Origin: a virus | Length of the DNA: 33,376 nt | Direction: 5' to 3' (one strand) | IMG/VR virus record: IMGVR_UViG_3300002140_000050 | Span: 1-33,376 of that record | Shown: piece by piece, positions 23,069 through 31,984 of the stretch | Numbering within the stretch: the first letter of the stretch is position 1 | How the letters are laid out: each line of letters begins with the position of its first letter | Made by a program: the position numbers and the translations under genes | Notes under the pieces: model-generated | Told to the model about the DNA's origin: nothing | Database searches by the model: none | Seen by the model: only the letters and a program-made list of their open reading frames with translations

Positions 23069-25295
23069 GCGGTTCGGTTTCCAGTACTAGTTTGTTTTCG
23101 TTATTAATATTTACACAAACTTCACCTCCACTTTTAAGAGATCCGAACAACATCAGTCTTGACAAAGGCTGTTTAATTTCTTTATCAATAAGTCTTTGTA
23201 GAGGTCTTGCTCCCATTTTAGGATCAAACCCCTTGTCTACCAAATAGTCAAGAGCTTCGTTTGAAACTTTAACTTTAATATTTTTACTGACAACTTGATC
23301 TTTAAGTTCCTTAAGGAACTTACCAACAATTTTCATCATTGTATTTTTATCAAGTTTACCAAATGTAATAATACCATCTAGTCTGTTTCTAAATTCAGGA
23401 GAGAAGTATTTTTTCAATTCCCCGTCTTCATAGTCTTTTTCAAAGGTCTCACCGAATCCAATACTATTCTTCTCGGCCTCTCTAGCACCTAAGTTAGTAG
23501 TAAGGATTAGTACACAGTTACGTGCATCACCTTCTTTACCATTACTTCCTGTAATCTTACCATTGTCCATAAGTTGTAGTAGAACAGCACTTACATCAGG
23601 GTGTGCTTTTTCAATCTCGTCAAGTAATAGAACACAGTTAGGATTTTGCTGTAATTTAATAATAAGTTGACCTGCATCATCATCAAACCCAACATATCCA
23701 GGAGGTGCACCAATAAATTTAGAAACACTGTGTTTCTCTTGGTACTCTGACATGTCAAAGCGTACAAGACTTACACCAAGATGTGTTGCAAGTTGTTTTG
23801 CAGTTTCGGTTTTACCTGTTCCTGTTGGGCCCATAAACACAAAACTACCAATCGGTTTATTTTCAGCTTTGAGTCCTGCTTGTGCTACAAGAATTTTATC
23901 AACAATTGATTCAATTGCAGTATCCTGTCCGTATACACTGCCTTTGAGATTTTTTTCTAGATTAATAAGATTTTCAGTTTCTCTTTCGGCAACTTGTTCT
24001 TCGGGAATATTAACAATCTTACTAAGTTCAAATTGAATACTAGCTTCATTGATAATTTTGTTTTCTTCAATATCGCGAACTTTAAATCTTGAACACGCAA
24101 GATCAATAAGATCAATTGCTTTATCAGGAAGTTTTTTGTCAGTTTGATATTTAACACTCAGTTTAACAGCAGTATCAATTGCTTCATCTGTAATTTCTAC
24201 ACCATGAAATTCTTCATAATACTTTCTAATGCCTTGCAAGATTTCAACTGACATTACCGGAGTAGGTTCGTCAATTGTTACACGTTGGAATCGACGCATA
24301 AGCGCACGATCCTTTTCAAAAAACTTGCGATATTCTTCCCAAGTAGTTGATGCAACAACTTTGATGTTGCCTTTTGCTAGAGCTGGTTTTAGCATGTTAG
24401 CAAGGTCGTTGCTATTACCAGAGCCACCTGCGCCAGCGCCACTGATCATGTGTGCTTCGTCGATAAACATAATAGTCTTGCCTTTTTTCTGTAGTGCTTG
24501 CAGTACAAGTTTAAAACGTTCTTCAAAATCACCACGATATTTACTACCAGCAAGCATACTACCGATATCTAAACTATATACATTATATTCTTGTAAAAAC
24601 TTAGGTACTTGTTTATTAACAATACGATAAGCAAGCCCTTCTGCAATAGCAGTTTTACCAACACCTGGATCGCCTACCATAAGCACATTGCTTTTTGATC
24701 TGCGACCAAGTGCTAATGCAAGTTGTTCAATCTCTTCATCTCGCCCAATAACAGGATCAATTTTGCCTTTTTTAACATCATGATTTAAATCAGCTGTAAA
24801 CGTTCTCAATGCTTTGTTAGCAACACCTTGATTTTCAGTTTCTTCTTCATCAACAACATCGTCAAGCTCTGCACTCATATATGAAACAAAGGTATCTTTA
24901 TTGATATTAGATTGTGTTGTGATAAAGAATGCATAAGACCTTTTTTCACTTAAAATACTAATAAACACATCACTTACTTCGATAGCGTTTCTTCCTTGAA
25001 ATAGTACCTGTGTAAATGCTCTACTTAGTACACGTTCTACAGTTGCAGTTTTTTTTGGTTTAAACTTTACTAAATCTGTTTTAACTTGTTCTAGTTTAGT
25101 TTTTAAATAGTTTTCTAAATTCTTTTTCATAAGCTCTGGATCTGCTCCATAGCCTACAATGATATTTTCAAAAGATTCTTCACACAACATTGCATATAAG
25201 AGATGCTCTAATGTAACGTATTCGTGTTGTAGTTTTTTTGCATCACTAACTGCTTTGTCAAATACTACTTGTAATGCTGTACTAGGTTCTACCAT
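23046..25295 (-). CDS. clpA: ClpA-type AAA+ unfoldase
   Basis: 749 residues, the length of host ClpA. An N-terminal double Clp domain ([16 protein letters not shown], residues 1-140). NBD1 with Walker A GDPGVGKT near 207 and FIDEAH. NBD2 with GPTGTGKTE near 490, [12 protein letters not shown], and the sensor region ending [17 protein letters not shown]2 also has KNSIGF near 610, matching the IGF/IGL loop that docks ClpX or ClpA onto ClpP. No ClpP gene is in the window, so it likely uses the host ClpP. No ClpB-type middle coiled coil is present. Confidence 0.93.
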   Translation of the reverse strand: MVEPSTALQVVFDKAVSDAKKLQHEYVTLEHLLYAMLCEESFENIIVGYGADPELMKKNLENYLKTKLEQVKTDLVKFKPKKTATVERVLSRAFTQVLFQGRNAIEVSDVFISILSEKRSYAFFITTQSNINKDTFVSYMSAELDDVVDEEETENQGVANKALRTFTADLNHDVKKGKIDPVIGRDEEIEQLALALGRRSKSNVLMVGDPGVGKTAIAEGLAYRIVNKQVPKFLQEYNVYSLDIGSMLAGSKYRGDFEERFKLVLQALQKKGKTIMFIDEAHMISGAGAGGSGNSNDLANMLKPALAKGNIKVVASTTWEEYRKFFEKDRALMRRFQRVTIDEPTPVMSVEILQGIRKYYEEFHGVEITDEAIDTAVKLSVKYQTDKKLPDKAIDLIDLACSRFKVRDIEENKIINEASIQFELSKIVNIPEEQVAERETENLINLEKNLKGSVYGQDTAIESIVDKILVAQAGLKAENKPIGSFVFMGPTGTGKTETAKQLATHLGVSLVRFDMSEYQEKHSVSKFIGAPPGYVGFDDDAGQLIIKLQQNPNCVLLLDEIEKAHPDVSAVLLQLMDNGKITGSNGKEGDARNCVLILTTNLGAREAEKNSIGFGETFEKDYEDGELKKYFSPEFRNRLDGIITFGKLDKNTMMKIVGKFLKELKDQVVSKNIKVKVSNEALDYLVDKGFDPKMGARPLQRLIDKEIKQPLSRLMLFGSLKSGGEVCVNINNENKLVLETEPHEQTQTL

Positions 25296-25815
25296 TTTTT
25301 GTCCTTTTAACTCTTTTCTTTTCTGCTAACTGTAGCTTTAACTTACTTACTCTGTCGATAAATTGTATGCCGTGTAGATGGTCGTATTCGTGTAAAAATA
25401 TTCTAGCATCAATATCATCGAACTTTGTATCTACATGTATAACATGTTTATAGTCACTTGTCAATGTATCAAATTCAACAATACAACTAATTGGACGTTT
25501 TACATTAAGAATTAATCCAGGATGACTTAAACAGCCTTCGGGACCTAGCTCTTTTTCTTCGCTTATGCCTTTAATTACTGGATTAATTACAACTGTAACT
25601 TCGCCTACTGCATTAAATTTTTTATTTAACACCGGTTTCATTACAAATATTTGAAAAGGCACACCAACTTGATTTGCACTTATTCCTAATCCGCCATGCT
25701 TGTACATTAAGTCACGCATATCTTCGGCAAATGGCGCAGGATGCATACGTTCAAAGTCAAACATTGTTACTGGATGTTCTAACATATGGTTAGGTGCTAG
25801 TATTAATTCCATCAT
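25282..25815 (-). CDS. def: Peptide deformylase
   Basis: Removes the N-formyl group from nascent proteins. 177 residues with all three motifs: GGLGISANQ (residues 41-49, standing for GxGxAAxQ), GPEGCLS (91-97, metal Cys) and LHEYDHLHG near 140 (HExxH metal pair). Viral deformylases are usually shorter, and this is nearly bacterial length. It overlaps the radical SAM gene upstream and the ClpA-like gene downstream, linking deformylation with degradation in one transcript. Confidence 0.93.
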   Translation of the reverse strand: MMELILAPNHMLEHPVTMFDFERMHPAPFAEDMRDLMYKHGGLGISANQVGVPFQIFVMKPVLNKKFNAVGEVTVVINPVIKGISEEKELGPEGCLSHPGLILNVKRPISCIVEFDTLTSDYKHVIHVDTKFDDIDARIFLHEYDHLHGIQFIDRVSKLKLQLAEKKRVKRTKNGRT

Positions 25816-27116
25816 TTATAATATTCCTTTAATCTTGGGTAATAGGTTAACATATTTAAATTTGACTTTCTATCAAGCATTTTTAAATATGATATGGATT
25901 TTTCAGACATACAATTTCCTATCTTAGTAGAGTTCATCATATAGTTCATGCAATCGTTTGTATAATCTATAAATTTTTCTTTATGCAAATTAGATTCAAC
26001 AAATGCGTATATGTTATCTATACACCATTGCATTTCCTCCTGGCATTCACGTTTAATGTCATCTGGTAAATATATTGCAGACGTAGGGTGTTTGCGTACT
26101 AAACTAGTATGAAAATCTAAATTATGTACATTCCACCAATGTGTAATTTCTTTCCATTCCATTGCGGCAAACATATTAAATGTTATTGATCCTTGTAATG
26201 TTATTTTGTTACCAAATTCTTTTTGTATTTTTTTAATATTTGTTTCTATTAAAAAAATATCTCCGCCTCTTCTAAAATATTCGTATGAACTTGGAGAACT
26301 GTCAATACTTATTCTAATTATAACATTATTAAACTGCTTCCAATGTTCAAAATATTTTTCAATATTATTAATATTAAGATTAGTATTGTAATGTAAACTA
26401 ATGTCTTTAGAAGTTTTTGATACATTAACAAAATAGTCTAGCCAGCTTAAATGGTCAGGGTCCATTAACGGTTCGCCGCCGGCAAATTGTAGTATTTTGG
26501 TATTTGATAAAACTTTTTTAATGTTGGTTGTGTAAGGAGAAATAGAATTTAGAGTATGTTTAAATACTTCATGTATGTTTTCGTTAGTAATTGTACTATC
26601 TAATCCGCCTACTGTTTCTTTAAAAGTATCAAATATTTCTTTATCTTTTAATTGAGCAATCCATTGAGTTGACGAATGTGGCCCACAATGTAAGCATTTT
26701 AAATTACATAACGAAGAGGTTCTTATTTCTCCTCGAATTAGATCGTTAATATTACCTTGTTTAGGATTGTTTTTTATACTTGATATAACTTCTTCTATTG
26801 TATCATCTGAATATTTAGACATCTGTTCAAGAAACATTTGTCTTGGCGATGCACTATTATGTTCTTCAGCGTCCCAACATGCATTGCAGTTACTGGATTT
26901 TTGCCCATTAAATAACCCTTGTCTTAGATTTCTATAATTTTCATTATTAAATTCAACATCAAGCGGTAATTCTTTCCAGTTACTTAACGGGTCTTTGCCT
27001 CTATAACAACTATAAACTTCACCAGACTGATCTAGGTCGACATTTACATATGGAGCAAAACAGAATGTGTCGGTATTAATACCGTGTTTTTTAAGGCGTT
27101 CTATTATTGATTGCAT
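25812..27116 (-). CDS. Radical SAM protein with N-terminal twitch/SPASM-like cysteine module
   Basis: 434 residues. The 4Fe-4S motif LCNLKCLHC (CX3CX2C) lies near residue 140, followed by AGGEPLMDPDH. Before it, FCFAPYVNVDLDQSG, VYSC and SNCNACW form an additional cysteine set, the arrangement of the phage twitch-type radical SAM family. A further C-terminal Cys (GNCMSEK) follows. Substrate unknown; a peptide or protein modification is the usual guess for this family. It lies between deformylase and DnaJ in an operon. Confidence 0.82.
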   Translation of the reverse strand: MQSIIERLKKHGINTDTFCFAPYVNVDLDQSGEVYSCYRGKDPLSNWKELPLDVEFNNENYRNLRQGLFNGQKSSNCNACWDAEEHNSASPRQMFLEQMSKYSDDTIEEVISSIKNNPKQGNINDLIRGEIRTSSLCNLKCLHCGPHSSTQWIAQLKDKEIFDTFKETVGGLDSTITNENIHEVFKHTLNSISPYTTNIKKVLSNTKILQFAGGEPLMDPDHLSWLDYFVNVSKTSKDISLHYNTNLNINNIEKYFEHWKQFNNVIIRISIDSSPSSYEYFRRGGDIFLIETNIKKIQKEFGNKITLQGSITFNMFAAMEWKEITHWWNVHNLDFHTSLVRKHPTSAIYLPDDIKRECQEEMQWCIDNIYAFVESNLHKEKFIDYTNDCMNYMMNSTKIGNCMSEKSISYLKMLDRKSNLNMLTYYPRLKEYYK

Positions 27117-27912
27117 CTTTTATTTTCTGTACTTGCTCTATAATATTAAGATCTTCAATTTTAGGAGTTATACCTTTTATTGTTAAATAAAGATGTCCGG
27201 TTAATCCTGTTTTTGGATCTGGTAACCCGTTATTAGATATACTCAGTATTGTTCCTGATTGAGTCGCTTTAGGTATATTAACACTAACTGTGTTACCTGT
27301 CAATGTTTTTATATTAACTTTTGTACCTAAGATTAAATCAAGTATACTAACTTCTTGAGTTAAACGTAAATGTCTACCATCTCTTTCAAAAATAGAGTGT
27401 CTTGCTATTTTTACTAAAACAATTAAGTCACCTCGATGTAATCCTTGCCTTGCATTGTCGCCTAGCCCCTTAAAACGTATTGTTTCACCGTGCTGTACTC
27501 CGGCATTTATACGTATGGTAGCTGTAGTTTGTTGACCATTGAGCAAATTATAGTCTATGATTATATCTTTATTAGTTAATACATCTTCTAATTTTATTGT
27601 AATAGCAACTTTTAAATCCTTATTACGAATGTGTTGCTCATGACGTTGTCTAAATATATTTTCAAACATATCATTAAGATTATTAGGCATATTTCCGGTA
27701 TTATAATGAAACTGTTGTGGCTGAGGATTGTCATACTGCTGTCTTGTAGCAGGATCTTTTAACGTATTATACGCTTCGTTGATTTGTTTAAATTTTGTAT
27801 CGTCGCCGCCTGTGCGATCAGGATGATAAGTCATCGCAAGTTTACGATATGCTAATTTAAGCTGTTGTTCTGAAGCGTTTTTAGAAACACCAAGTATATT
27901 GTAATAGTCCAT
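27091..27912 (-). CDS. DnaJ/CbpA-type co-chaperone
   Basis: 273 residues. J domain residues 1-65 with HPD at 30-32, a Gln/Pro/Asn-rich linker, then the two beta client-binding domains (TIKLEDVLTNKDIII, GDLIVLVKIARHSIFERDG). It lacks the CxxCxGxG zinc domain, so it is a class B (CbpA/DjlA-like) form. No phage DnaK is seen, so it presumably recruits host DnaK. The start codon and next codons lie in a 12-bp inverted repeat. Overlaps the radical SAM gene by 26 nt. Confidence 0.92.
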   Translation of the reverse strand: MDYYNILGVSKNASEQQLKLAYRKLAMTYHPDRTGGDDTKFKQINEAYNTLKDPATRQQYDNPQPQQFHYNTGNMPNNLNDMFENIFRQRHEQHIRNKDLKVAITIKLEDVLTNKDIIIDYNLLNGQQTTATIRINAGVQHGETIRFKGLGDNARQGLHRGDLIVLVKIARHSIFERDGRHLRLTQEVSILDLILGTKVNIKTLTGNTVSVNIPKATQSGTILSISNNGLPDPKTGLTGHLYLTIKGITPKIEDLNIIEQVQKIKDAINNRTP

Positions 27913-27938
27913 GTAATTACTTATCGCATGGACTATTA
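27902..27938 (-). promoter_or_regulatory. Perfect 12-bp inverted repeat covering the dnaJ start codon
   Basis: TAATAGTCCATG (27902-27913) and CATGGACTATTA (27927-27938) are perfect reverse complements with a 13-nt loop. In the minus-strand mRNA the 3' arm contains the dnaJ ATG and the following codons (Met-Asp-Tyr), so the hairpin would hide the start site. Candidate heat-responsive or translational switch. Confidence 0.5.
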
Positions 27939-27955
27939 TGTTCTTTTATTAATGA

Positions 27956-28306
27956 TTACTTGCTTGTGTAAGCCTGTGAACCGTAAAATGCTGCTACGAT
28001 AGCTGCAACAGATACAAAGTATGTAGGAGCCATATCGCCTAGTACACTTGCACCGCTTTCTAATCCTAGCCATGATGCAACTACTACAGAAATAGGGTAT
28101 AATAGCATACCAAATAGTGCAAACCAAGCCATGCCACGTTGTGCATCTTCACGCTTGTCTTGATTCTCCATTTGTACTCTTTCAAACTCAATACGGTTTA
28201 TTTCTTCTGCCATTTTTAGTTCATCGTCTGTTATAATACCATCGCCGTCAGCATCAAACTTTTCATATTTAGAACCATTTTCTAGTGTTTTAGGTGCTCT
28301 TGCCAT
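27956..28306 (-). CDS. EF-hand membrane protein of lysis region
   Basis: 116 residues. A complete EF-hand loop FDADGDGIITDDE (D18, D20, D22, T26, E29) followed by a charged helix and two transmembrane helices (about 58-79 and 93-111). Domain order is cytosolic calcium-binding head then membrane hairpin. A holin-like role is possible because of the location, but a calcium-binding holin is not a family I know. Confidence 0.65.
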   Translation of the reverse strand: MARAPKTLENGSKYEKFDADGDGIITDDELKMAEEINRIEFERVQMENQDKREDAQRGMAWFALFGMLLYPISVVVASWLGLESGASVLGDMAPTYFVSVAAIVAAFYGSQAYTSK

Positions 28307-28586
28307 TCTTTTTTCCCTCTAATTTGGCTAGACGTGCTTCGAGCTCGTCTATTTTTTTAGTAACATGAGGGTATTTTGTACGCCAAGCATCAGTTGGTTG
28401 TTCAAACCAAGTTAGACCCCAACGATTAACTAAGTAATCTAAAAATTTATCTAACTTTGCATAGCACCAAAGTCCTGCACGAGTGTCTTTGAAGTATGCC
28501 AGGAATGCTGCACCAGCGAGTGATCCTAGTATTGCCGTATATATCCAGAGTGTATCTCCAAATATTCTATTAATCATTTCTAACAT
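28290..28586 (-). CDS. 98-aa single-pass membrane protein of lysis region
   Basis: An N-terminal transmembrane helix (about residues 14-31, WIYTAILGSLAGAAFLAYF) followed by an amphipathic Trp-rich region (LVNRWGLTWFEQP) and a coiled coil (KIDELEARLAKLEGK). Looks like a holin partner or membrane anchor. It overlaps the EF-hand gene by 17 nt. Confidence 0.65.
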   Translation of the reverse strand: MLEMINRIFGDTLWIYTAILGSLAGAAFLAYFKDTRAGLWCYAKLDKFLDYLVNRWGLTWFEQPTDAWRTKYPHVTKKIDELEARLAKLEGKKNGKST

Positions 28587-28613
28587 AATATGCCCTCACT
28601 ACTATTTAGTTAT

Positions 28614-29018
28614 TTAGTTTGATACAACAGCATCGGTCATTGCTTCTTCTGCTGATTTATAGTATGCTTCGTATGCTGCCATAATTGATTGCTGTTGCTG
28701 TATATACGCACGAAGATCGCTCAGGTTAAGACCTAAGTTTTCATACCCTTTATCGGTCAACCCAAACAATACAACCGGACGCCCGTCTTTACCTAACTCG
28801 GCAAATACTTTCTCGTAGTTATCAGGAGTAACTAATACCCATTTAACTTCACGCATGTTAAGTTCACTTGCGTTGGGTAATACTAGCTCTGGTTTATCTA
28901 TTGGTTTTGTTGTTATCTCAATTGGCTGGGGCATTCTCGATGAACACCCTGCCAGGAACAACGAGAGTGTCATAATACCAAGGACACTCGCTATTGAACG
29001 CATCTGCATTTGTTGCAT
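28614..29018 (-). CDS. Outer-membrane spanin-like lipoprotein (Rz1-like)
   Basis: 134 residues starting near MRSIASVLGIMTLSLFLAGCSS with a lipobox LAGC, then a Pro-containing linker (MPQPIEITTKPIDKPELVLP). Its start lies inside the upstream inner spanin gene in another frame, the classic overlapping Rz/Rz1 arrangement. It is longer than typical Rz1, with a C-terminal KWVLVTPDNYEKVFAEL / YIQQQQSIMAAYEAYY domain, so the role is probable but not certain. Three ATGs are possible near the start. Confidence 0.68.
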   Translation of the reverse strand: MQQMQMRSIASVLGIMTLSLFLAGCSSRMPQPIEITTKPIDKPELVLPNASELNMREVKWVLVTPDNYEKVFAELGKDGRPVVLFGLTDKGYENLGLNLSDLRAYIQQQQSIMAAYEAYYKSAEEAMTDAVVSN

Positions 29019-29406
29019 TCCTTTCTGAATCTGTTAATGGTGCTCCACTTAATAGTTCAAAACACCTTCCTACTTTCTCAGTAGCATTATTAATTACTCG
29101 TTCTACAAGTCCAGGTTTGCCTGCCCCTAGCACACCTAAGTCGTGTCTAGCAAGTTTATCTGCTAATACTTGATTTTGTCTTCGAATGACAGCAAATTCT
29201 TCATTAACTTTTGTAAGTTGTGCGTTTGCTGCTGCAAAATTTGCTGCCATTGTTTTTATAGTATCTTCGTTAAGCTGAACAGCAGTTTCTAACTTAGCAT
29301 TATTAGCTGTAAGAATAGACAAGCGTGCCTGTGTATCGTTATAATACCAATAACCGCCTGCGCCCATTACACCTATAACAATAAGTAGAATACCTGCTAG
29401 TCTCAT
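28918..29406 (-). CDS. Inner-membrane spanin-like protein (Rz-like)
   Basis: 162 residues. N-terminal membrane anchor (LAGILLIVIGVMGAGGYWYY, residues 3-22), then a long coiled coil in the periplasm (about 25-90), and two cysteines near the end. The last 101 nt overlap the lipoprotein gene in another frame. Together they would fuse inner and outer membranes at lysis. Confidence 0.7.
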   Translation of the reverse strand: MRLAGILLIVIGVMGAGGYWYYNDTQARLSILTANNAKLETAVQLNEDTIKTMAANFAAANAQLTKVNEEFAVIRRQNQVLADKLARHDLGVLGAGKPGLVERVINNATEKVGRCFELLSGAPLTDSERNATNADAFNSECPWYYDTLVVPGRVFIENAPAN

Positions 29407-29606
29407 TAGTGATCCTCTAATTTTTTAACTAATGATTTTATTTTATCACTAGCATAAGTTTCAAAATACTTTGGTATAAACATATGTATAAGAAGAGCAA
29501 GTTCGGCTTTCTTAAGTTCAATTAAAAAACTACAAGCAAACTTGAAGTGTTGCCATCTTGTCATATTAACATCAGTTAAGTGCTGATTACTCTCCTTACT
29601 AAACAT
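29406..29606 (-). CDS. 66-aa small hydrophobic-helix protein of lysis region
   Basis: Contains NMTRWQHFKFACSFL, LKKAELALLIHMFIPKYF (membrane-type helix) and a basic end. Lies between endolysin and spanin genes; the spanin ATG overlaps its end. A role in holin-like timing is possible but unproven. Confidence 0.62.
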   Translation of the reverse strand: MFSKESNQHLTDVNMTRWQHFKFACSFLIELKKAELALLIHMFIPKYFETYASDKIKSLVKKLEDH

Positions 29607-29608
29607 AA

Positions 29609-30484
29609 TTAATCCAACAATTTAGCTAATGTCATTGGCCCAGCAATACCGTCTGCTGTTAAGCCGTTTTTAGTTTGCCATGCTTTTAATGCACGTTCTG
29701 TACCCGGACCAAATGATCCATCTGCTCCGACGCCTAATGCTTCTTGCATCATTTTAACGCCGTCGCCTTTAGAACCCTTGCGTAATGTACCAATGTCGCT
29801 TAGATCCATGTCATTATCATCATTATCAGTTGCTTCTGAAATACTTACTGGATTACCAAAGACTTCCATTGCTTTCTTATAACGTGATTGACGATCAGCA
29901 AGACCAATGTTGCCACCGTTGATGATTTTAGTCATTTTTGTAACATCATCTGTGTCAGCAATGTTGTTGAGTTTCTTAGTGTCCCAGAACCAGCAAGCTG
30001 ATTCAACAGCACCTTTAGGAGTTGCTACATAGTCTGCGGCTTGTTCTGCTGTCATGTTTACAAACTTACCAAAGCCAGTGTAGTTTTCACGACCAGTAAG
30101 TTGCTTTAGACCACGTCCTCGGAATCTCCAACCATCACCTGGTTTAGTGTTGCCCATTTTGTACTTACGGAACTCATCGTTGTAAACACGATTAGCAATC
30201 TTTTCTGGATTACGAGCATACTCGGCAGCACTTGCTTTCGGCGCCGCACCAAAGTAACGACCAAATACAGCAAGTAGTGATTTTTCACTGTAGTTTAGAT
30301 TTTCTTCAAGTGAGTTAAAGTTGTTTGATTCGTGCGATGTTTGACTAATAAAGTGTGCCATACGTCTTTCTGTATTAATACCATATTTAGGTAATACGTC
30401 TACTAGTGCCGCATGCCATGCGTCAACATTTTTGTTACCTGGAATTAATTTTGCTAGATGTTCTTTTTTTAGTTCGAAGCTCAT
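29609..30484 (-). CDS. Endolysin: GH19 chitinase-type lysozyme with C-terminal peptidoglycan-binding domain
   Basis: 291 residues. GH19 core with FISQTSHESNNFNS (catalytic Glu about residue 52), LNYSEKSLLAVF, GWRFRGRGLKQLTGRENY, and NGGNIGLADRQSRYKKA. The C-terminal about 60 residues (LRKGSKGDGVKMMQEAL, FGPGTERALKAWQ, GIAGPMTLAKLL) form a PG_binding_1 repeat. It cleaves peptidoglycan at lysis. No signal peptide is seen, so a holin must release it. Confidence 0.94.
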   Translation of the reverse strand: MSFELKKEHLAKLIPGNKNVDAWHAALVDVLPKYGINTERRMAHFISQTSHESNNFNSLEENLNYSEKSLLAVFGRYFGAAPKASAAEYARNPEKIANRVYNDEFRKYKMGNTKPGDGWRFRGRGLKQLTGRENYTGFGKFVNMTAEQAADYVATPKGAVESACWFWDTKKLNNIADTDDVTKMTKIINGGNIGLADRQSRYKKAMEVFGNPVSISEATDNDDNDMDLSDIGTLRKGSKGDGVKMMQEALGVGADGSFGPGTERALKAWQTKNGLTADGIAGPMTLAKLLD

Positions 30485-30678
30485 TATTTTCTATCCTTTT
30501 CTGATGTAGTGCAGCTGCCGCAACGGCAATGATCGCATACTTTCATACTGCTTGGGGGTTCGTCATAGTTTTGTAGTTCGTTATAATACGGAAGACGGCA
30601 ATGTGAACGGTTTCCGCAATTTTGACAATATTCTATCTTATAATCTTTCGACAACAAGAGTGTATCCTTCGTTTTCAA
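30484..30678 (-). CDS. 64-aa small cysteine-rich (zinc-ribbon-like) protein
   Basis: Contains YCQNCGNRSHC and VCDHCRCGSC, two Cys-pair knuckles likely to bind zinc. The start is uncertain: TTG at 30678 or other TTG codons just after it, overlapping the preceding stop. Could be a small regulator. Overlaps the endolysin start by one base. Confidence 0.5.
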   Translation of the reverse strand: MKTKDTLLLSKDYKIEYCQNCGNRSHCRLPYYNELQNYDEPPSSMKVCDHCRCGSCTTSEKDRK

Positions 30679-31357
30679 ATGTTAGTGTCTTAGTTCCGTA
30701 CTTCATAACATTATAATCGCCAATATATTTAGTTAGAAACAATATTTCAGAGTAGTCATTCATATTAACTTTATCTTTAATACTTTCAGATATTTCTTCT
30801 GTATTACCAAAGTCTTTTACTTTAAATGCTATTGTATCGGCATATACTTTTTTAATGGATAATTCTTGATCTTCATTTAAATCTATTTCTTCTAAATAAC
30901 TTTTATTAAAAAAGTTTTTAAAATTATTCATATTTGACTCTGTAACAGTGTTACTATACGAGTCAGGATCTAATGGAAGCTCTTTTTCTAGATTTTCAAA
31001 TGTTACTTTGTGACTTTTAAAACCTTTGTAATATCTAAATTTAAAATTGTTTTCGTCTGTAAGTTTAGATATGCCATCTAACAATTCTATAATTTGTTCT
31101 GGAACGTGACGATCTCTTTCAATCTCCACAAATACTCTATAAGATCCGTCATCTTGCTCGCCGGGCGATACGTCTGCATCTAAAACAAAACTATAACCCT
31201 TTTCAATAAAGTTTACTAAGTCAACAGCAGGTTGTTTTTGATAAACAGTGAAACTTAATACTGTAATATCAGCATCACTGCCCATTTTACTTTTGTAACT
31301 GTCTATTTCAAATATTCTATAGACTAGATTATTCAAGTCTCCGCTCTTAAGTCCCAT
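30638..31357 (-). CDS. 239-aa hypothetical protein
   Basis: No family recognised. Acidic, with VFVEIERDRHVPEQIIELL, KFRYYKGFKSHKVTFE and a C-terminal KYIGDYNVMKYGTKTLTFE. Predicted alpha/beta; consistent with a virion component. Starts overlapping the stop of the upstream late gene (TAATG type). Confidence 0.68.
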   Translation of the reverse strand: MGLKSGDLNNLVYRIFEIDSYKSKMGSDADITVLSFTVYQKQPAVDLVNFIEKGYSFVLDADVSPGEQDDGSYRVFVEIERDRHVPEQIIELLDGISKLTDENNFKFRYYKGFKSHKVTFENLEKELPLDPDSYSNTVTESNMNNFKNFFNKSYLEEIDLNEDQELSIKKVYADTIAFKVKDFGNTEEISESIKDKVNMNDYSEILFLTKYIGDYNVMKYGTKTLTFENEGYTLVVERL

Positions 31358-31875
31358 TATGCTTCTACTCCTGCAGGTGCTACTTGATCTTGTGCTTCTG
31401 GCGCAATATCTTGTCCTGTGCTTTGTTCATCTTCTTGTACATCTAGGTCTTCCAAGTCAGCACCATAAAAGTCTGCTAGTAGTTTTTTAGGCATACGGAT
31501 TTCTACTATCCATATTGGGTGACGATCTAGTACACCTTTTTTAGTACCAGGACGTATGTCACCTGGCTCTAATATCTGTCTAGGTTTAATAAGATAATTC
31601 TTTTTATAAAGCACCTTGCAGTCATAATCTAACAGACGCTTACCGCCCATTGGATCTGGCATTTTTTCTCTTGGCCACATAAAACTACATGTAATCCAAT
31701 GACGGTCTATTTCTGGTCCAGCAGCAAGTTCGCCGTCTTCCCAATTCTTGTAAACATACAAGTCTAATTCATCTAATACTCTTTCAAAGTCTTTTAATAC
31801 TCCAAAAGAACTGTTACTTCCATATATGTTTTCTATGTTTTTAATTACGTCTAACGAGTCAAGGATGTTGGCCAT
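31357..31875 (-). CDS. 172-aa conserved late phage protein
   Basis: Contains LDELDLYVYKNWEDGEL and IDRHWITCSFMWPREKMPDP, a pattern I recall from uncharacterised marine T4-like phage proteins, and an acidic tail (EDEQSTGQDIAPEAQDQ). Probably a virion or assembly protein. It has a late-promoter-like motif 25 nt before its ATG. Confidence 0.72.
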   Translation of the reverse strand: MANILDSLDVIKNIENIYGSNSSFGVLKDFERVLDELDLYVYKNWEDGELAAGPEIDRHWITCSFMWPREKMPDPMGGKRLLDYDCKVLYKKNYLIKPRQILEPGDIRPGTKKGVLDRHPIWIVEIRMPKKLLADFYGADLEDLDVQEDEQSTGQDIAPEAQDQVAPAGVEA

Positions 31876-31900
31876 TTTAATTCCTAAAGTTTATTATACT

Positions 31901-31908
31901 TATTTATC
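31901..31908 (-). promoter_or_regulatory. T4-late-promoter-like motif
   Basis: GATAAATA on the minus strand, one base off the T4 late consensus TATAAATA, 25 nt upstream of the ATG at 31875, with TAGGAA as ribosome site. It lies in the 151-bp divergent gap between this gene and phoH. Confidence 0.45.
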
Positions 31909-31963
31909 TATAGATGTATTCAATATGCGTAGTTTTATTAGAGCCGCTGTTGCTAAATACATT

Positions 31964-31984
31964 GCAGGGAAGGAAGTTTCCTGC
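31964..31984 (+). promoter_or_regulatory. Leader hairpin upstream of phoH
   Basis: GCAGGGAA and TTTCCTGC form an 8-bp stem (one G-U pair) with a GGAAG loop, 43 nt before the phoH ATG. A 29-codon open frame (31925-32014) runs through it but has no ribosome site, so it may be untranslated leader. The 151-bp gap otherwise holds only the late motif. Confidence 0.35.

Noticed and set aside
27927-27950. Hairpin arm followed by TTCTTTT on the plus strand as a terminator
   Set aside because: No plus-strand gene lies to its left, so a rightward terminator has no purpose here.
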